64,000 bases of DNA from NCBI RefSeq assembly GCF_013523125.1, contig NZ_JAAMQJ010000008.1, forward strand, positions 1-64,000, read 5' to 3'. Shown here in pieces: positions 27,773 to 36,809 of the stretch; the first letter of the stretch is position 1, and each line of letters starts with the position of its first letter. The DNA is from Pseudomonas entomophila. Its GTDB lineage: Bacteria; Pseudomonadota; Gammaproteobacteria; Pseudomonadales; Pseudomonadaceae. The notes under the pieces were generated by a model that was not told where the DNA came from, made no database searches, and was given only the letters and a program-made list of their open reading frames with translations. A program made the translations under genes and the position numbers.

Positions 27773-28225
27773 ATGGCCGCCAACAGCCGCGCCGCCCGCC
27801 TGGTCCCCGTGGTGGAGATGGCCGAGGAAGCCGAACGCAAGGCCGTCCAGCGCCTGGGGCAGTTCCAGCAGCAGGTCACTCAGGCGCAGGCCAAGCTGAG
27901 CGAGCTCGAACGCTTTCGCGAAGACTACCAGCAGCAGTGGATCAACCGCGGCGGCCAGGGCGTCGATGGCAGCTGGCTGCTCAACTACCAGCGCTTTCTC
28001 GGTCAGCTGGAGACGGCGATGAACCAGCAGCGCCAGAGCTTGACCTGGCACCAGAACAACCTCAACCACGCCCGCCAGGCCTGGCAGCAGGCCTACGCCC
28101 GTGTCGAAGGGCTGCGCAAGCTGGTGCAGCGTTACCTCGACGAGGCGCGCCGCGCCGAGGACAAGCGCGAGCAGAAGCTGCTCGATGAACTGGCCCAGCG
28201 CCTGCCGCGCCTGGAGCAACCCTGA
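27773..28225 (+). CDS. fliJ: Flagellar export chaperone FliJ
   Basis: FliJ is the stalk-like coiled-coil protein in the FliI hexamer and a chaperone-escort factor. The 150-residue product is almost entirely helical and rich in Gln, Arg and Glu (RLGQFQQQVTQAQAKLSELE; LDEARRAEDKREQKLLDELA). It starts five bases after the fliI stop and is the last gene of the fliE operon core. Confidence 0.92.
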   Translation: MAANSRAARLVPVVEMAEEAERKAVQRLGQFQQQVTQAQAKLSELERFREDYQQQWINRGGQGVDGSWLLNYQRFLGQLETAMNQQRQSLTWHQNNLNHARQAWQQAYARVEGLRKLVQRYLDEARRAEDKREQKLLDELAQRLPRLEQP

Positions 28226-28303
28226 TGGCACCTTGCTGTGCAGGAGGATGCCTGCTACACCTGTTCTAGCGCCGACGTGCGCAATGGCTCAAGGAATCGT
28301 GAC

Positions 28304-28609
28304 ATGGCTGTCGACACCGTCTTTTCAACGGATGAAAAACGTCTGACCATCAAGGTCCGCGGGCGCTTCGATTTCGGCCTGCACCAGGCGTTTCGAAGCG
28401 CCTACGAAGACCCGCCCGTGGCGCCCGAGCAGGTGGTGATCGACCTGGCCGAAACCACCTACCTGGACAGTTCGGCACTGGGCATGCTGCTCCTGCTGCG
28501 CGAATACCAGGGCGACGACCAAGCCCGCGTGAGCGTGGTCAACGCCAATACCGACGTACGGACCATCCTGGCCATCTCCAATTTTTCCAAGTTGTTCGAG
28601 ATCGACTGA
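28304..28609 (+). CDS. STAS-domain anti-anti-sigma protein (HsbA-like)
   Basis: A 101-residue SpoIIAA/STAS protein. The conserved TTYLDSSALGMLLLL contains Ser56, the expected phosphorylation site. Start ATG 28304 follows AAGGA; the frame extends to 28238 without a good ribosome site. In P. aeruginosa, HsbA with its kinase/phosphatase HsbR controls FlgM (the FliA anti-sigma factor) and a diguanylate cyclase; the homologous pair here is embedded in the flagellar cluster, which supports the same role (inference). It shares an apparent operon with the next two genes. Confidence 0.85.
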   Translation: MAVDTVFSTDEKRLTIKVRGRFDFGLHQAFRSAYEDPPVAPEQVVIDLAETTYLDSSALGMLLLLREYQGDDQARVSVVNANTDVRTILAISNFSKLFEID

Positions 28610-28624
28610 CGCCGGAGGTCTGCC

Positions 28625-30331
28625 ATGTCCGCCAGTGAACCGCTGCGGGTGCTCATCGCCGAGGACGCCGCTGCCGATCGGCTGTTGCTGGCGCGGATCG
28701 TCAGCCGCCAGGGGCACCAGGTGTTCACCGCCGAGAACGGCCGGCAGGCCGTGGCGCTGTTCACCCGCGAGGCGCCCCAGCTGGTGCTGCTCGACGCCCT
28801 GATGCCGGTGATGGATGGCTTCGAGGCCGCTCGACAGATCAAGCATCTGGCCGGCGAGTCGCTGGTGCCGATCATCTTCCTCACGTCCCTGAGCGAAGAG
28901 GACGCCTTGGTCCGCTGCCTGGAGGCCGGTGGCGACGACATCATGACCAAGCCCTACAACGCGACCCTGCTGGTAGCGAAGATCCGCGCCATGGACCGTC
29001 TGCGTCGGCTGCAGGCGACCGTCCTGGCACAACGTGACGAGATCGCCCGCCACCATCATCACCTGCTCAACGAGCAGCGGGTGGCCAAGGCGGTGTTCGA
29101 CAAGGTCACCCATTCGGGCTGCCTGAACTCGCCGCACATCCATTACGTGCAATCGCCCTATGCGCTGTTCAACGGCGACCTGCTGCTGGCCGCGCACACG
29201 CCGTCGGGCGACATGCATCTGCTGCTGGGCGACTTCACCGGGCATGGGCTGCCGGCAGCGGTCGGCGCCATGCCACTGGCCGATGTGTTCTACAGCATGA
29301 CGGCCAAGGGCTATGGGCTGGCCGAAGTCGTTCGCGAGCTCAATGCCAAGCTCAAGCGCATCCTGCCCGTGGACATGTTCTGCTGCGCCATGGTGGTCAG
29401 CGTCAGCTTCCAGCACCGCAGCGTCGAGGTCTGGAACGGCGGCATGCCCGATGGCTACCGCCTGGACGCCGCCGGCGGCATCCGCGCGGCGCTGCGCTCA
29501 CGGCACCTGCCCCTGGGCATCCTCGAGAGCGGGCAGTTCGACGATGAGCTGGAGGTCATGCCCCTGCAGGCGGGGGACCGGCTGTTTCTGGTTTCGGACG
29601 GCGTGGTCGACAGGCGCGATGCCCAGGACCGTCCGTTCGGCGTGGAGCGGCTGCAGGCCGCCCTGAGCGCCCAGGCCCAGGGTGGCTCATCGCTCGAGCG
29701 TGTCGTCCAGGCCCTGGCGACGTTCGGCGGCCCCGTGCGGGACGATGTCAGCCTGGTCGACATTCGTCTGGCTGAACCCGAGCACGCGCCACCGGCGATG
29801 CTCGGGGCCGCACGCCGGGGGCTGTCGACGTCGTCGCGCTGGTCCTTGTGCTTCGAGTTGTGCGACGAGAGCCTGCAGCAGCTCAACCCGATCCCGTTCC
29901 TGCTGCAACTGCTGCAGGAGGTGCCTGGCCTGCGCGCCTGCAGTGGCGCCTTGCACAGCGTGCTGACGGAGCTGTATTCCAACGCCTTGGAGCATGGGGT
30001 GCTGAAGCTCGATTCGGCCCTCAAGCGCGACGCCGCAGGGTTCGCGGACTACTACCGACAGCGCGCCCAACGGCTGGCGGCCGCTCCCGAAGGCTTCGTG
30101 CGGCTTGCGCTGCAGGTCGAACCCAAGGACGATGGAGGACGTTTGACGATCGAGGTGCTCGACAGCGGCGAGGGTTTCGACGTTCGGCGTGTACTGGTGC
30201 CGGTGCCCACCCAACGTGGGTTGAGCGGGCGTGGCCTGGATCTGGTACAACGCTTGAGCCAGCGTGCGCAATGGCTCGATGGTGGGCGTCGGGCCCACGT
30301 GGAATTCACCTGGGGTACCCAGGGTCAGTGA
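28625..30331 (+). CDS. Response regulator with PP2C phosphatase and kinase domains (HsbR-like)
   Basis: A 568-residue three-domain regulator: receiver (1-125, phospho-acceptor Asp57 in LVLLDALMPVMDG), SpoIIE-type PP2C phosphatase (about 185-385; LLLGDFTGHGLPAA, LVSDGVVD, RDDVSLVD) and a C-terminal GHKL anti-sigma-type kinase (about 425-565; LTELYSNALEHGV, LDSGEGFDV). This is the HsbR architecture: it would both dephosphorylate and phosphorylate the adjacent STAS protein depending on receiver phosphorylation, with the adjacent Hpt protein as a candidate phosphodonor. Confidence 0.88.
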   Translation: MSASEPLRVLIAEDAAADRLLLARIVSRQGHQVFTAENGRQAVALFTREAPQLVLLDALMPVMDGFEAARQIKHLAGESLVPIIFLTSLSEEDALVRCLEAGGDDIMTKPYNATLLVAKIRAMDRLRRLQATVLAQRDEIARHHHHLLNEQRVAKAVFDKVTHSGCLNSPHIHYVQSPYALFNGDLLLAAHTPSGDMHLLLGDFTGHGLPAAVGAMPLADVFYSMTAKGYGLAEVVRELNAKLKRILPVDMFCCAMVVSVSFQHRSVEVWNGGMPDGYRLDAAGGIRAALRSRHLPLGILESGQFDDELEVMPLQAGDRLFLVSDGVVDRRDAQDRPFGVERLQAALSAQAQGGSSLERVVQALATFGGPVRDDVSLVDIRLAEPEHAPPAMLGAARRGLSTSSRWSLCFELCDESLQQLNPIPFLLQLLQEVPGLRACSGALHSVLTELYSNALEHGVLKLDSALKRDAAGFADYYRQRAQRLAAAPEGFVRLALQVEPKDDGGRLTIEVLDSGEGFDVRRVLVPVPTQRGLSGRGLDLVQRLSQRAQWLDGGRRAHVEFTWGTQGQ

Positions 30332-30351
30332 CTTGGTCAGGGAGTGAACAA

Positions 30352-30699
30352 GTGTCAGAGCATCGCATCGATCACAAGGTCCTGAGCGACCTGCGGGAGG
30401 TCATGGAAGATGGCTACCTGCAATTGCTGGAAATCTTTCTGGAAGACTCCGAGCGGCGTCTGCTGCAATTGCACGACGCCAAGGACGCCAGCGAGCTGGG
30501 ACAGGCCGCGCACAGCTTCAAGGGCAGCAGCGGCAACATGGGCGCCGTGGGCCTGGCCGAGCTGTGCCGCCAGCTCGAGGAGCGCACGCGGCAGCTTCCC
30601 TTGTACGGCATCGAGGACCTGATCAACCGTATCGACCAGGAATACCTCGAGGTGCGCCGTTTCTACAGCGGCGAGCGCGAGCGATTTTCAGCCGTCTGA
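30352..30699 (+). CDS. Histidine phosphotransfer (Hpt) protein
   Basis: A 115-residue Hpt domain protein; the phosphorylatable residue is His54 in QAAHSFKGSSGNMGA. The start is GTG 30352, nine bases after GGAG; no ATG gives a complete domain. It lies 20 bp after the receiver-phosphatase gene and probably passes phosphate to it (inference from proximity). The hybrid kinase that would feed it is not in this window. Confidence 0.88.
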   Translation: MSEHRIDHKVLSDLREVMEDGYLQLLEIFLEDSERRLLQLHDAKDASELGQAAHSFKGSSGNMGAVGLAELCRQLEERTRQLPLYGIEDLINRIDQEYLEVRRFYSGERERFSAV

Positions 30700-30706
30700 G
30701 AAAAGC

Positions 30707-30722
30707 TGGCGCGAGTCTTGCC
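30707..30722 (+). promoter_or_regulatory. Sigma-54 promoter of fliK
   Basis: TGGCGC-GAGTC-TTGCC, 49 bp upstream of the fliK ATG and just after the Hpt stop codon. Confidence 0.85.
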
Positions 30723-30771
30723 TGCCTTTACGCCAGATGCCATTCAGCCTGCTGGCGCGGAGACTCTTTCA

Positions 30772-32034
30772 ATGCCCGTTGCGTCCAATCCCCTGTTGCA
30801 GGCCGGCCCTGCGACCGCGTCCGTCGGCGCCCGCGCCGCCTCATCGGAAAAACCCTCGCAAGCGGCGAACGACCGGGCCTCGGGTTTCGATCAGGTCATG
30901 GCTCGGCAGACCCGACCCGGGGCGACGCTGCGTGCGGACACGCCCGAACGTGCCCGTGACGATGACCGCACGCCCGAGGCCGGCGGGCGGCAAACCGACG
31001 CATCGGCCGTCACTGCAGGCGGCAAGGCATTGCCGGTCGACGCGCAGGAGAAGGCCCAGGCCGATGCGGTCGAGTCGACCGATGCGCGTCTGGTGGCCGG
31101 TCAGGTGACCGATGCGCCGCCAGGGGCACAGATGATACAGGCCCAGGCCGAAGCGGTGGCGGGCCTGCCTCTGGTACCGGGCCAGGCAGCGTCCAGCGAA
31201 GAGGACGCGCCTGACGGCGAGGCGTTCGACCCCAGCGGCGATGCCTTGGCCGACCTCCCGGCCCTGCGCCTGGCCCTGCAGCACAGCGCCGAGCGACAGG
31301 GCACCACTTCGGCCCATGCCCGCGAAGAAACTGACACCGCCCCAGACGCCGGCCGCGGTGCCGTCAATACCTTGGCGACCCTCGACCCGACCGCCGAGGG
31401 CGAGGCGGGTACGTCTGGATCGGGCGACAAGGCCTTCGGCGCGCTGATCGACAGCGGCCTGAAGGACATCAAGGGCGCAGGCCAGGACACGCGTGTCGAC
31501 GATTTCGCCAACCGCCTGGCGGCCTTGACCCAGGCCGTGCCCCACAAATCCGAGGCCACCCTGCCGAGCAACCCGCTGCAGCAGCCGCTCGCCCTGAACC
31601 AGAGCGCCTGGAGCGAAGGCTTGGTCAACCGCGTCATGTACCTGTCCAGCCAGAACCTCAAGTCCGCCGACATCCAGCTCGAGCCGGCCGAACTGGGACG
31701 CCTGGACATCCGCGTGAACATGGCCACCGACCAGGCTACCCAGATCACCTTCGTCAGCGGACACGCCGGTGTGCGCGACACCCTCGACAGCCAGCTGCAC
31801 CGGCTGCGCGAGCTGTTCACCCAGCAGGGTCTTGCCCAGCCGGATGTGAGCGTCGCTGACCAGTCTCGTGGCCAGCAGCAACAGCAGGCGCACCAGCAGG
31901 GCGAGACACGCCTGTCGGGCGTGGCGGCTCGCCGTGCCGAAGCCGAAGGGCAGGGTGGAGAGCGCGAGACGGTGGGGGCGGTGGCTGAGCGGCAGGTGGT
32001 GATGGGGAGCAGTGCGGTGGATTATTACGCGTAA
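30772..32034 (+). CDS. fliK: Hook-length control protein FliK
   Basis: FliK measures hook length and triggers the FlhB substrate switch. The 420-residue protein has a long, disordered Ala/Asp/Glu/Thr-rich N-terminal ruler and the conserved C-terminal domain (about 280-375; QLEPAELGRLDIRVNMATD, then LDSQLHRLRELFTQQGLAQP). An apparent upstream extension to 30718 falls inside the sigma-54 -12 element, so ATG 30772 is the start. A second, unrelated-looking FliK-like protein is encoded at 58804-60378. Confidence 0.93.
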   Translation: MPVASNPLLQAGPATASVGARAASSEKPSQAANDRASGFDQVMARQTRPGATLRADTPERARDDDRTPEAGGRQTDASAVTAGGKALPVDAQEKAQADAVESTDARLVAGQVTDAPPGAQMIQAQAEAVAGLPLVPGQAASSEEDAPDGEAFDPSGDALADLPALRLALQHSAERQGTTSAHAREETDTAPDAGRGAVNTLATLDPTAEGEAGTSGSGDKAFGALIDSGLKDIKGAGQDTRVDDFANRLAALTQAVPHKSEATLPSNPLQQPLALNQSAWSEGLVNRVMYLSSQNLKSADIQLEPAELGRLDIRVNMATDQATQITFVSGHAGVRDTLDSQLHRLRELFTQQGLAQPDVSVADQSRGQQQQQAHQQGETRLSGVAARRAEAEGQGGERETVGAVAERQVVMGSSAVDYYA

Positions 32035-32140
32035 GAAGAAAGACAGGTCCGATCAGACCTTCTGCTCGGACCCCATGGCGTGCTAGCTCATTAGGCGCTG
32101 GCTGTACGGGCCTCATCGCTGGCAAGCCAGCTCCCACAGG

Positions 32141-32325
32141 GGCCCGTGCAGGCTGCCAAGAAGCATGGGTTTTCACCCTCCAAAAGGGCCAGTGCAGGCT
32201 GCCAAAAGGCATGAATGAGCACCCTCCAAACAGGCCAATGCAGGCCGTCAAAGAGCATGGGTTTGCACCCATCCAAAAGGACCTGTGCAGGCTGCCAAAG
32301 GCATGAATGTGCACCCTGTGGGGCT
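32141..32325. repeat. Four-copy 46-bp minisatellite
   Basis: TGCAGG anchors occur at 32147, 32193, 32239 and 32286 (periods 46, 46, 47). Units 1 and 3 share AGCATGGGTTT, units 2 and 4 share GGCATGAATG, so a ~92-bp dimer was itself duplicated. REP-like half-sites flank the array on both sides in inverse orientation. Confidence 0.9.
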
Positions 32326-32475
32326 TGCCCGCGATTGCGGTGGTAGCGTCGCTGCATCCTTGGCAGCGTGGCCCTAGCCTGTTGGCGCGTCCATGCTTGA
32401 GCGCCCCATCGCTGTCTGGCAAACCACCCGTCCCACCCCCCATTTGACTCCCTGCTCAAACCGCATCAGCAGACC

Positions 32476-32491
32476 TGGCATAACACTTGCT
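32476..32491 (+). promoter_or_regulatory. Sigma-54 promoter of the fliL operon
   Basis: TGGCAT-AACAC-TTGCT, 49 bp upstream of fliL. Confidence 0.88.
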
Positions 32492-32540
32492 CAACCCTCG
32501 TCATTCCCCTCGACCCCTCGCTGGATGACGGATTATTGGC

Positions 32541-33041
32541 ATGGCAAAAACCGAAGACACGAAAGAACCCGGCGCTAAGAAGGGCAAGCTCAAGCTGATC
32601 CTGCTGCTGGTCGTTGGCCTGCTGCTGGCCGTCGGCCTGTCCGTGGGCGCCACCTGGTTCTTCATGCACAAGAGCGAACCGGCCCCGGTCGCCGATCCGG
32701 CGCAGGCCAACGCCAAGCCGGCGGCGATCTACGAGGCACTTACCCCCGCCTTCGTGGTCAACTTCAACCAGAACGGTCGCCAGCGCTACATGCAGGTGAG
32801 CATCACCTTGCAGGCGCGCAACCAGGCCGACCTGGACGCGCTCAAGGTGCACATGCCGGTGATCCGCAACAACCTGGTGATGATGTTCTCCGGGCAGGGG
32901 TTCGATACCCTGGCCGGCAATCCGGTCGGCCAGGAGATGCTACGCCAGAAGGCCACCGTGGTCGTCCAGGAAGTGGCGCAGAAGGAAGTCGGCAAGCCGG
33001 TCGTGGACCAGCTGCTGTTCACCAACTTCGTATTGCAGTAG
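32541..33041 (+). CDS. fliL: Flagellar basal body protein FliL
   Basis: FliL surrounds the stator and supports torque. The 166-residue protein has a Lys-rich cytoplasmic N-terminus, one membrane helix (about 17-38, LILLLVVGLLLAVGLSVGAT) and a periplasmic stomatin-like domain (FVVNFNQNGRQRYMQVSITL; MMFSGQGFDTL). First gene of fliLMNOPQR-flhB; fliM follows after 9 bp. Confidence 0.95.
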   Translation: MAKTEDTKEPGAKKGKLKLILLLVVGLLLAVGLSVGATWFFMHKSEPAPVADPAQANAKPAAIYEALTPAFVVNFNQNGRQRYMQVSITLQARNQADLDALKVHMPVIRNNLVMMFSGQGFDTLAGNPVGQEMLRQKATVVVQEVAQKEVGKPVVDQLLFTNFVLQ

Positions 33042-33050
33042 GAGCACCCG

Positions 33051-34019
33051 ATGGCCGTGCAAGACCTGCTGTCCCAGGATGAGATCGATGCCCTGTTGCA
33101 TGGGGTGGACGATGGTCTGGTGCAGACCGAAGCGCCTACCGAGCCAGGTAGCGTCAAGAGTTATGACCTGACCAGTCAGGATCGGATCGTCCGTGGACGC
33201 ATGCCGACCCTGGAAATGATCAACGAACGGTTCGCCCGTTACACCCGCATCAGCATGTTCAACCTGCTGCGGCGCTCCGCCGACGTGGCGGTGGGCGGTG
33301 TGCAGGTGATGAAGTTTGGCGAATACGTGCATTCGCTGTACGTGCCCACCAGCCTGAACCTGGTCAAGGTCAAGCCGTTGCGCGGCACGGCGTTGTTCAT
33401 CCTCGATGCCAAGCTGGTGTTCAAGCTGGTCGACAATTTCTTCGGCGGCGACGGTCGGCACGCCAAGATCGAGGGTCGCGAGTTCACCCCGACCGAACTG
33501 CGCGTGGTGCGCATGGTGCTGGACCAGGTCTTCGTCGACCTCAAGGAAGCCTGGCAGGCGATCATGCCGGTCAACTTCGAGTACATCAATTCCGAGGTCA
33601 ACCCGGCCATGGCCAACATCGTCGGCCCGAGCGAGGCGGTGGTGGTCTCGACCTTCCACATCGAGCTCGATGGCGGCGGTGGCGATCTGCACGTGACCAT
33701 GCCGTACTCGATGATCGAGCCGGTGCGCGAGATGCTCGACGCGGGCTTCCAGTCCGACCTGGACGATCAGGACGAGCGCTGGGTCAAGGCCCTGCGCGAG
33801 GACGTGCTGGACGTCAGTGTGCCATTGACCGCCACCGTGGCACGTCGTCAGCTCAAGCTGCGCGACATCCTGCACATGCAGCCAGGCGACGTGATCCCCA
33901 TCGAGCTGCCCGACCACCTGGTGCTGCGAACCAACGGTGTGCCGTCGTTCAAGGCGCGGCTCGGCTCGCACAAGGGCACCCTGGCCGTGCAGGTCATCGA
34001 CCCGATCGAGCGCCGCTGA
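33051..34019 (+). CDS. fliM: Flagellar motor switch protein FliM
   Basis: FliM is the C-ring component that binds CheY-P. The 322-residue protein has the N-terminal CheY-binding peptide (LLSQDEIDALLHGV), the CheC-like middle domain with INERFARYTRISMFNLLRRS, and the C-terminal SpoA domain (LRDILHMQPGDVIPIELPDH). Length and motifs are standard. Confidence 0.97.
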   Translation: MAVQDLLSQDEIDALLHGVDDGLVQTEAPTEPGSVKSYDLTSQDRIVRGRMPTLEMINERFARYTRISMFNLLRRSADVAVGGVQVMKFGEYVHSLYVPTSLNLVKVKPLRGTALFILDAKLVFKLVDNFFGGDGRHAKIEGREFTPTELRVVRMVLDQVFVDLKEAWQAIMPVNFEYINSEVNPAMANIVGPSEAVVVSTFHIELDGGGGDLHVTMPYSMIEPVREMLDAGFQSDLDDQDERWVKALREDVLDVSVPLTATVARRQLKLRDILHMQPGDVIPIELPDHLVLRTNGVPSFKARLGSHKGTLAVQVIDPIERR

Positions 34020-34064
34020 GGCGCCCGCCCGTCATTCTTCAGTTGAACGCCAGTCGAGGACATC

Positions 34065-34538
34065 ATGGCCAACGAAAACGAAATTCCCTCCGTCGACGAC
34101 CAGGCCCTGGCCGACGAATGGGCCGCTGCCCTGCAGGAGACCGGTGACGCCGGTCAGGCCGACATCGACGCCTTGCTCGCTGCCGACGCCGGGCGTTCGG
34201 CGTCCGCCGGTGCCGGCCGTCTGCCGATGGAAGAGTTCGCCAGCTCGCCGCGGCCCAAGGAAAACGTCAACCTCGAGGGCCCGAACCTGGATGTGATCCT
34301 GGACATCCCGGTAAACATCTCCATGGAGGTGGGCAGCACCGAGATCAACATCCGCAACCTGTTGCAGCTCAACCAGGGCTCGGTGATCGAACTCGACCGC
34401 CTGGCCGGCGAGCCGCTGGACGTGCTGGTCAACGGGACCCTGATCGCCCATGGCGAGGTGGTGGTGGTCAACGAGAAGTTCGGCATCCGCCTGACCGACG
34501 TGATCAGCCCCAGCGAGCGCATCCGGAAGCTGCGCTGA
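34065..34538 (+). CDS. fliN: Flagellar motor switch protein FliN
   Basis: FliN lines the base of the C ring. The 157-residue protein has an acidic, Ala-rich N-terminal extension of about 75 residues and a canonical SpoA domain (LDVILDIPVNISMEVGSTEI; LVNGTLIAHGEVVVVNEKFG). The extension is typical of Pseudomonas FliN. fliO starts directly at the stop codon. Confidence 0.96.
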   Translation: MANENEIPSVDDQALADEWAAALQETGDAGQADIDALLAADAGRSASAGAGRLPMEEFASSPRPKENVNLEGPNLDVILDIPVNISMEVGSTEINIRNLLQLNQGSVIELDRLAGEPLDVLVNGTLIAHGEVVVVNEKFGIRLTDVISPSERIRKLR

Positions 34539-34979
34539 GTGGCCGGCCTGATGCGCGCCCTGGTGGCGCTGGGCGTGATGGGCAGCGCGTCCCTGGCGAG
34601 CGCGGCGAGCGTCGCGCCGGCCAGTGCGGCACCTGGCAGCCTCGGCGGCCAGGTGCTGCAGATGGTGCTCGGTCTGCTGGCGGTGCTCGGCCTGATCTTC
34701 GTGCTGGCCTGGCTGCTGCGCCGTGTCCAGGGCGCCACGCCACAGCGCGGGCAGGTGATCGAGATCCTCGGCAGCCGTACCATCGGCCCGCGCGATCGGC
34801 TGTTGCTGGTGCAGGTGGGCAAGGCGCAGATCCTGCTGGGGCATAGCCCAGGCAGCATCGAGGCGCTGCACGTGCTGGCCGAGCCGGTGGAGGTGCCGGC
34901 CAGTGCGCGTCAGGCCACGCCGGAATTCGCCCAGCGCCTCATGGAACTGATGGGCAAGGACCACAAGGACAAGACGTGA
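34539..34979 (+). CDS. fliO: Flagellar export component FliO
   Basis: FliO helps assemble the FliPQR export gate. The 146-residue protein has an N-terminal hydrophobic, Ala-rich segment, one main membrane helix (about 45-68, [20 protein letters not shown]) and a cytoplasmic domain with [20 protein letters not shown]. The start is uncertain: GTG 34539 adjoins the fliN stop, ATG 34551 is four codons in. Confidence 0.9.
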   Translation: MAGLMRALVALGVMGSASLASAASVAPASAAPGSLGGQVLQMVLGLLAVLGLIFVLAWLLRRVQGATPQRGQVIEILGSRTIGPRDRLLLVQVGKAQILLGHSPGSIEALHVLAEPVEVPASARQATPEFAQRLMELMGKDHKDKT

Positions 34980-35731
34980 TGGGCGCATGGCGCATGCTGT
35001 TGACGTTGGCGCTGCTGCTCGGCGCGCCACTGGCCCTGGCGGCCGACCCGCTGTCGATCCCGGCGATCACCCTGGCCAATGGCCCGGACGGTCAGCAGGA
35101 GTATTCGGTCAGCCTGCAGATCCTGCTGATCATGACGGCGCTGAGCTTCATCCCGGCGATCGTCATCCTGATGACCAGCTTCACCCGGATCATCATCGTG
35201 TTCTCGATCCTGCGCCAGGCCCTGGGCCTGCAGCAGACACCGTCGAACCAGGTGCTCACGGGGCTGGCGCTGTTCCTGACCTTCTTCATCATGGCCCCGG
35301 TGTTCGACCGGGTGAACCAGGACGCCTTGCAGCCTTACCTGAACGAGCAGCTGACGGCGCCCCAGGCGATCGAGCGCGCGCAAGGCCCGATCAAGGACTT
35401 CATGCTGGCGCAGACCCGCCAGAGCGACCTGGACCTGTTCATGCGCCTGTCCAAGCGTACCGACATCGCCAGCCCCGACCAGGCGCCGCTGACCATCCTG
35501 GTGCCGGCCTTCGTCACCTCCGAGCTCAAGACCGCGTTCCAGATCGGCTTCATGATCTTCATCCCGTTCCTGATCATCGACATGGTGGTGGCGAGCGTGC
35601 TGATGGCCATGGGCATGATGATGCTGTCGCCGCTGATCATCTCGTTGCCGTTCAAGATCATGCTGTTCGTGCTGGTCGACGGCTGGGCCCTGATCATGGG
35701 CACCCTGGCCAGCAGCTTCGGCGGCGTCTGA
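34979..35731 (+). CDS. fliP: Flagellar export gate protein FliP
   Basis: FliP forms the core of the export gate in the inner membrane. The 250-residue protein has a cleavable signal peptide ([20 protein letters not shown]) and four membrane helices, with family motifs [35 protein letters not shown] and [23 protein letters not shown] at 34976 would add one residue; ATG 34979 overlaps the fliO stop by one base. Confidence 0.96.
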   Translation: MGAWRMLLTLALLLGAPLALAADPLSIPAITLANGPDGQQEYSVSLQILLIMTALSFIPAIVILMTSFTRIIIVFSILRQALGLQQTPSNQVLTGLALFLTFFIMAPVFDRVNQDALQPYLNEQLTAPQAIERAQGPIKDFMLAQTRQSDLDLFMRLSKRTDIASPDQAPLTILVPAFVTSELKTAFQIGFMIFIPFLIIDMVVASVLMAMGMMMLSPLIISLPFKIMLFVLVDGWALIMGTLASSFGGV

Positions 35732-35753
35732 GCGCCTTTTCAGGAGAAGTCCG

Positions 35754-36023
35754 ATGACCCCGGAAGTTGCCGTCGACCTGTTTCGCGATGCGCTGTGGCT
35801 GACCACGCTGCTGGTGGCCATCCTGGTGGTGCCCAGCCTGTTGGTCGGTCTGGTGGTGGCGATGTTCCAGGCTGCCACCCAGATCAACGAACAGACCCTG
35901 AGCTTCCTGCCGCGCCTGCTGGTGATGCTGGTCACGCTGATCGTCACCGGGCCGTGGCTGGTGCAGAAGTTCATGGAGTACATCACCAACCTGTACACCA
36001 GCATTCCGCAGCTGATCGGTTGA
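35754..36023 (+). CDS. fliQ: Flagellar export gate protein FliQ
   Basis: FliQ, 89 residues, is a two-helix membrane subunit of the export gate. Helices are near residues 14-38 and 55-75; the motif AATQINEQTLSFLPRLL is conserved in the family. AGGAG lies before the ATG. Confidence 0.96.
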   Translation: MTPEVAVDLFRDALWLTTLLVAILVVPSLLVGLVVAMFQAATQINEQTLSFLPRLLVMLVTLIVTGPWLVQKFMEYITNLYTSIPQLIG

Positions 36024-36030
36024 AACGGCC

Positions 36031-36807
36031 ATGCTCGAGCTGACCGATGCGCAGATCTCCACCTGGGTGGCGACCCTCGTGCTGCCGCTGTTCCGGGTCG
36101 TGGCGGTGCTGATGACCATGCCCATCCTCGGCACGCGCATGCTGCCGGCGCGCATCCGGCTGTACCTGGGGGTGGCGATCACCGTCGCCATCCTGCCGTC
36201 GCTGCCGCCCTTGCCGGCGGTCAACCCGCTGGGTGTGGACGGCCTGCTGCTGATCGCCGAGCAGGTGATCGTCGGGGTCATGTTCGGCTTGTCCTTGCAG
36301 TTGCTGTTCCAGGCCTTCGTGATCGCCGGGCAGATCGTCGCCGTGCAGATGGGCATGGCGTTCGCGTCCATGGTCGACCCGGCCAACGGCGTCAACGTCA
36401 CCGTGATCAGCCAGTTCATGACCATGCTGGTGAGCGTGCTGTTCCTGCTGATGAACGGCCACCTGGTGCTGTTCGAGGTGCTGACCGAAAGCTTCACCAC
36501 GCTGCCGGTGGGCCATGCGCTGTCGGTGACGCAGTTCTGGGAACTGGCCGGGCGACTGGGCTGGGTCATGGGCGCCGGGCTGCTGCTGATCCTGCCGGCC
36601 ATCACCGCGCTGCTGGTGGTCAACGTCGCCTTCGGCGTCATGACCCGGGCCGCACCGCAGCTGAACATCTTCTCCATCGGCTTCCCGCTGACGCTGGTGT
36701 TGGGCATGCTGGTGTTCTGGGTCGGCCTGGCCGACATTCTGTCGCACTACCAGGCCGTGGCCAGCGAGGCCCTGCTGTGGTTGCGTGACCTGGCGAGGGC
36801 GCGCTGA
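36031..36807 (+). CDS. fliR: Flagellar export gate protein FliR
   Basis: FliR completes the FliPQR gate. The 258-residue protein has about six hydrophobic segments and the family motifs FRVVAVLMTMPILGTRMLPA, GLSLQLLFQAFVIAGQIVAV and GFPLTLVLGMLVFW. It is separated from fliQ by 7 bp and from flhB by 2 bp. Confidence 0.96.
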   Translation: MLELTDAQISTWVATLVLPLFRVVAVLMTMPILGTRMLPARIRLYLGVAITVAILPSLPPLPAVNPLGVDGLLLIAEQVIVGVMFGLSLQLLFQAFVIAGQIVAVQMGMAFASMVDPANGVNVTVISQFMTMLVSVLFLLMNGHLVLFEVLTESFTTLPVGHALSVTQFWELAGRLGWVMGAGLLLILPAITALLVVNVAFGVMTRAAPQLNIFSIGFPLTLVLGMLVFWVGLADILSHYQAVASEALLWLRDLARAR

Positions 36808-36809
36808 GC

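Larger units (their letters stand above)
32035..32540. other. fliK-fliL gap with REP-bounded minisatellite
   Basis: No gene is supported in this 506-bp gap. It contains REP half-sites near 32114-32139 and 32323-32339, a four-copy ~46-bp tandem repeat (32141-32325) and the fliL sigma-54 promoter (32476-32491). Confidence 0.75.

Noticed and set aside
28226..28250. Possible sigma-54 site (TGGCACCTTGCTGTGC) before the STAS gene
   Set aside because: GG and GC are not at 10-bp spacing in any register, so it does not fit a -24/-12 element.
32141..32325. Minisatellite as a CRISPR array
   Set aside because: Repeats are contiguous and imperfect with no unique spacers, and no cas genes are nearby.
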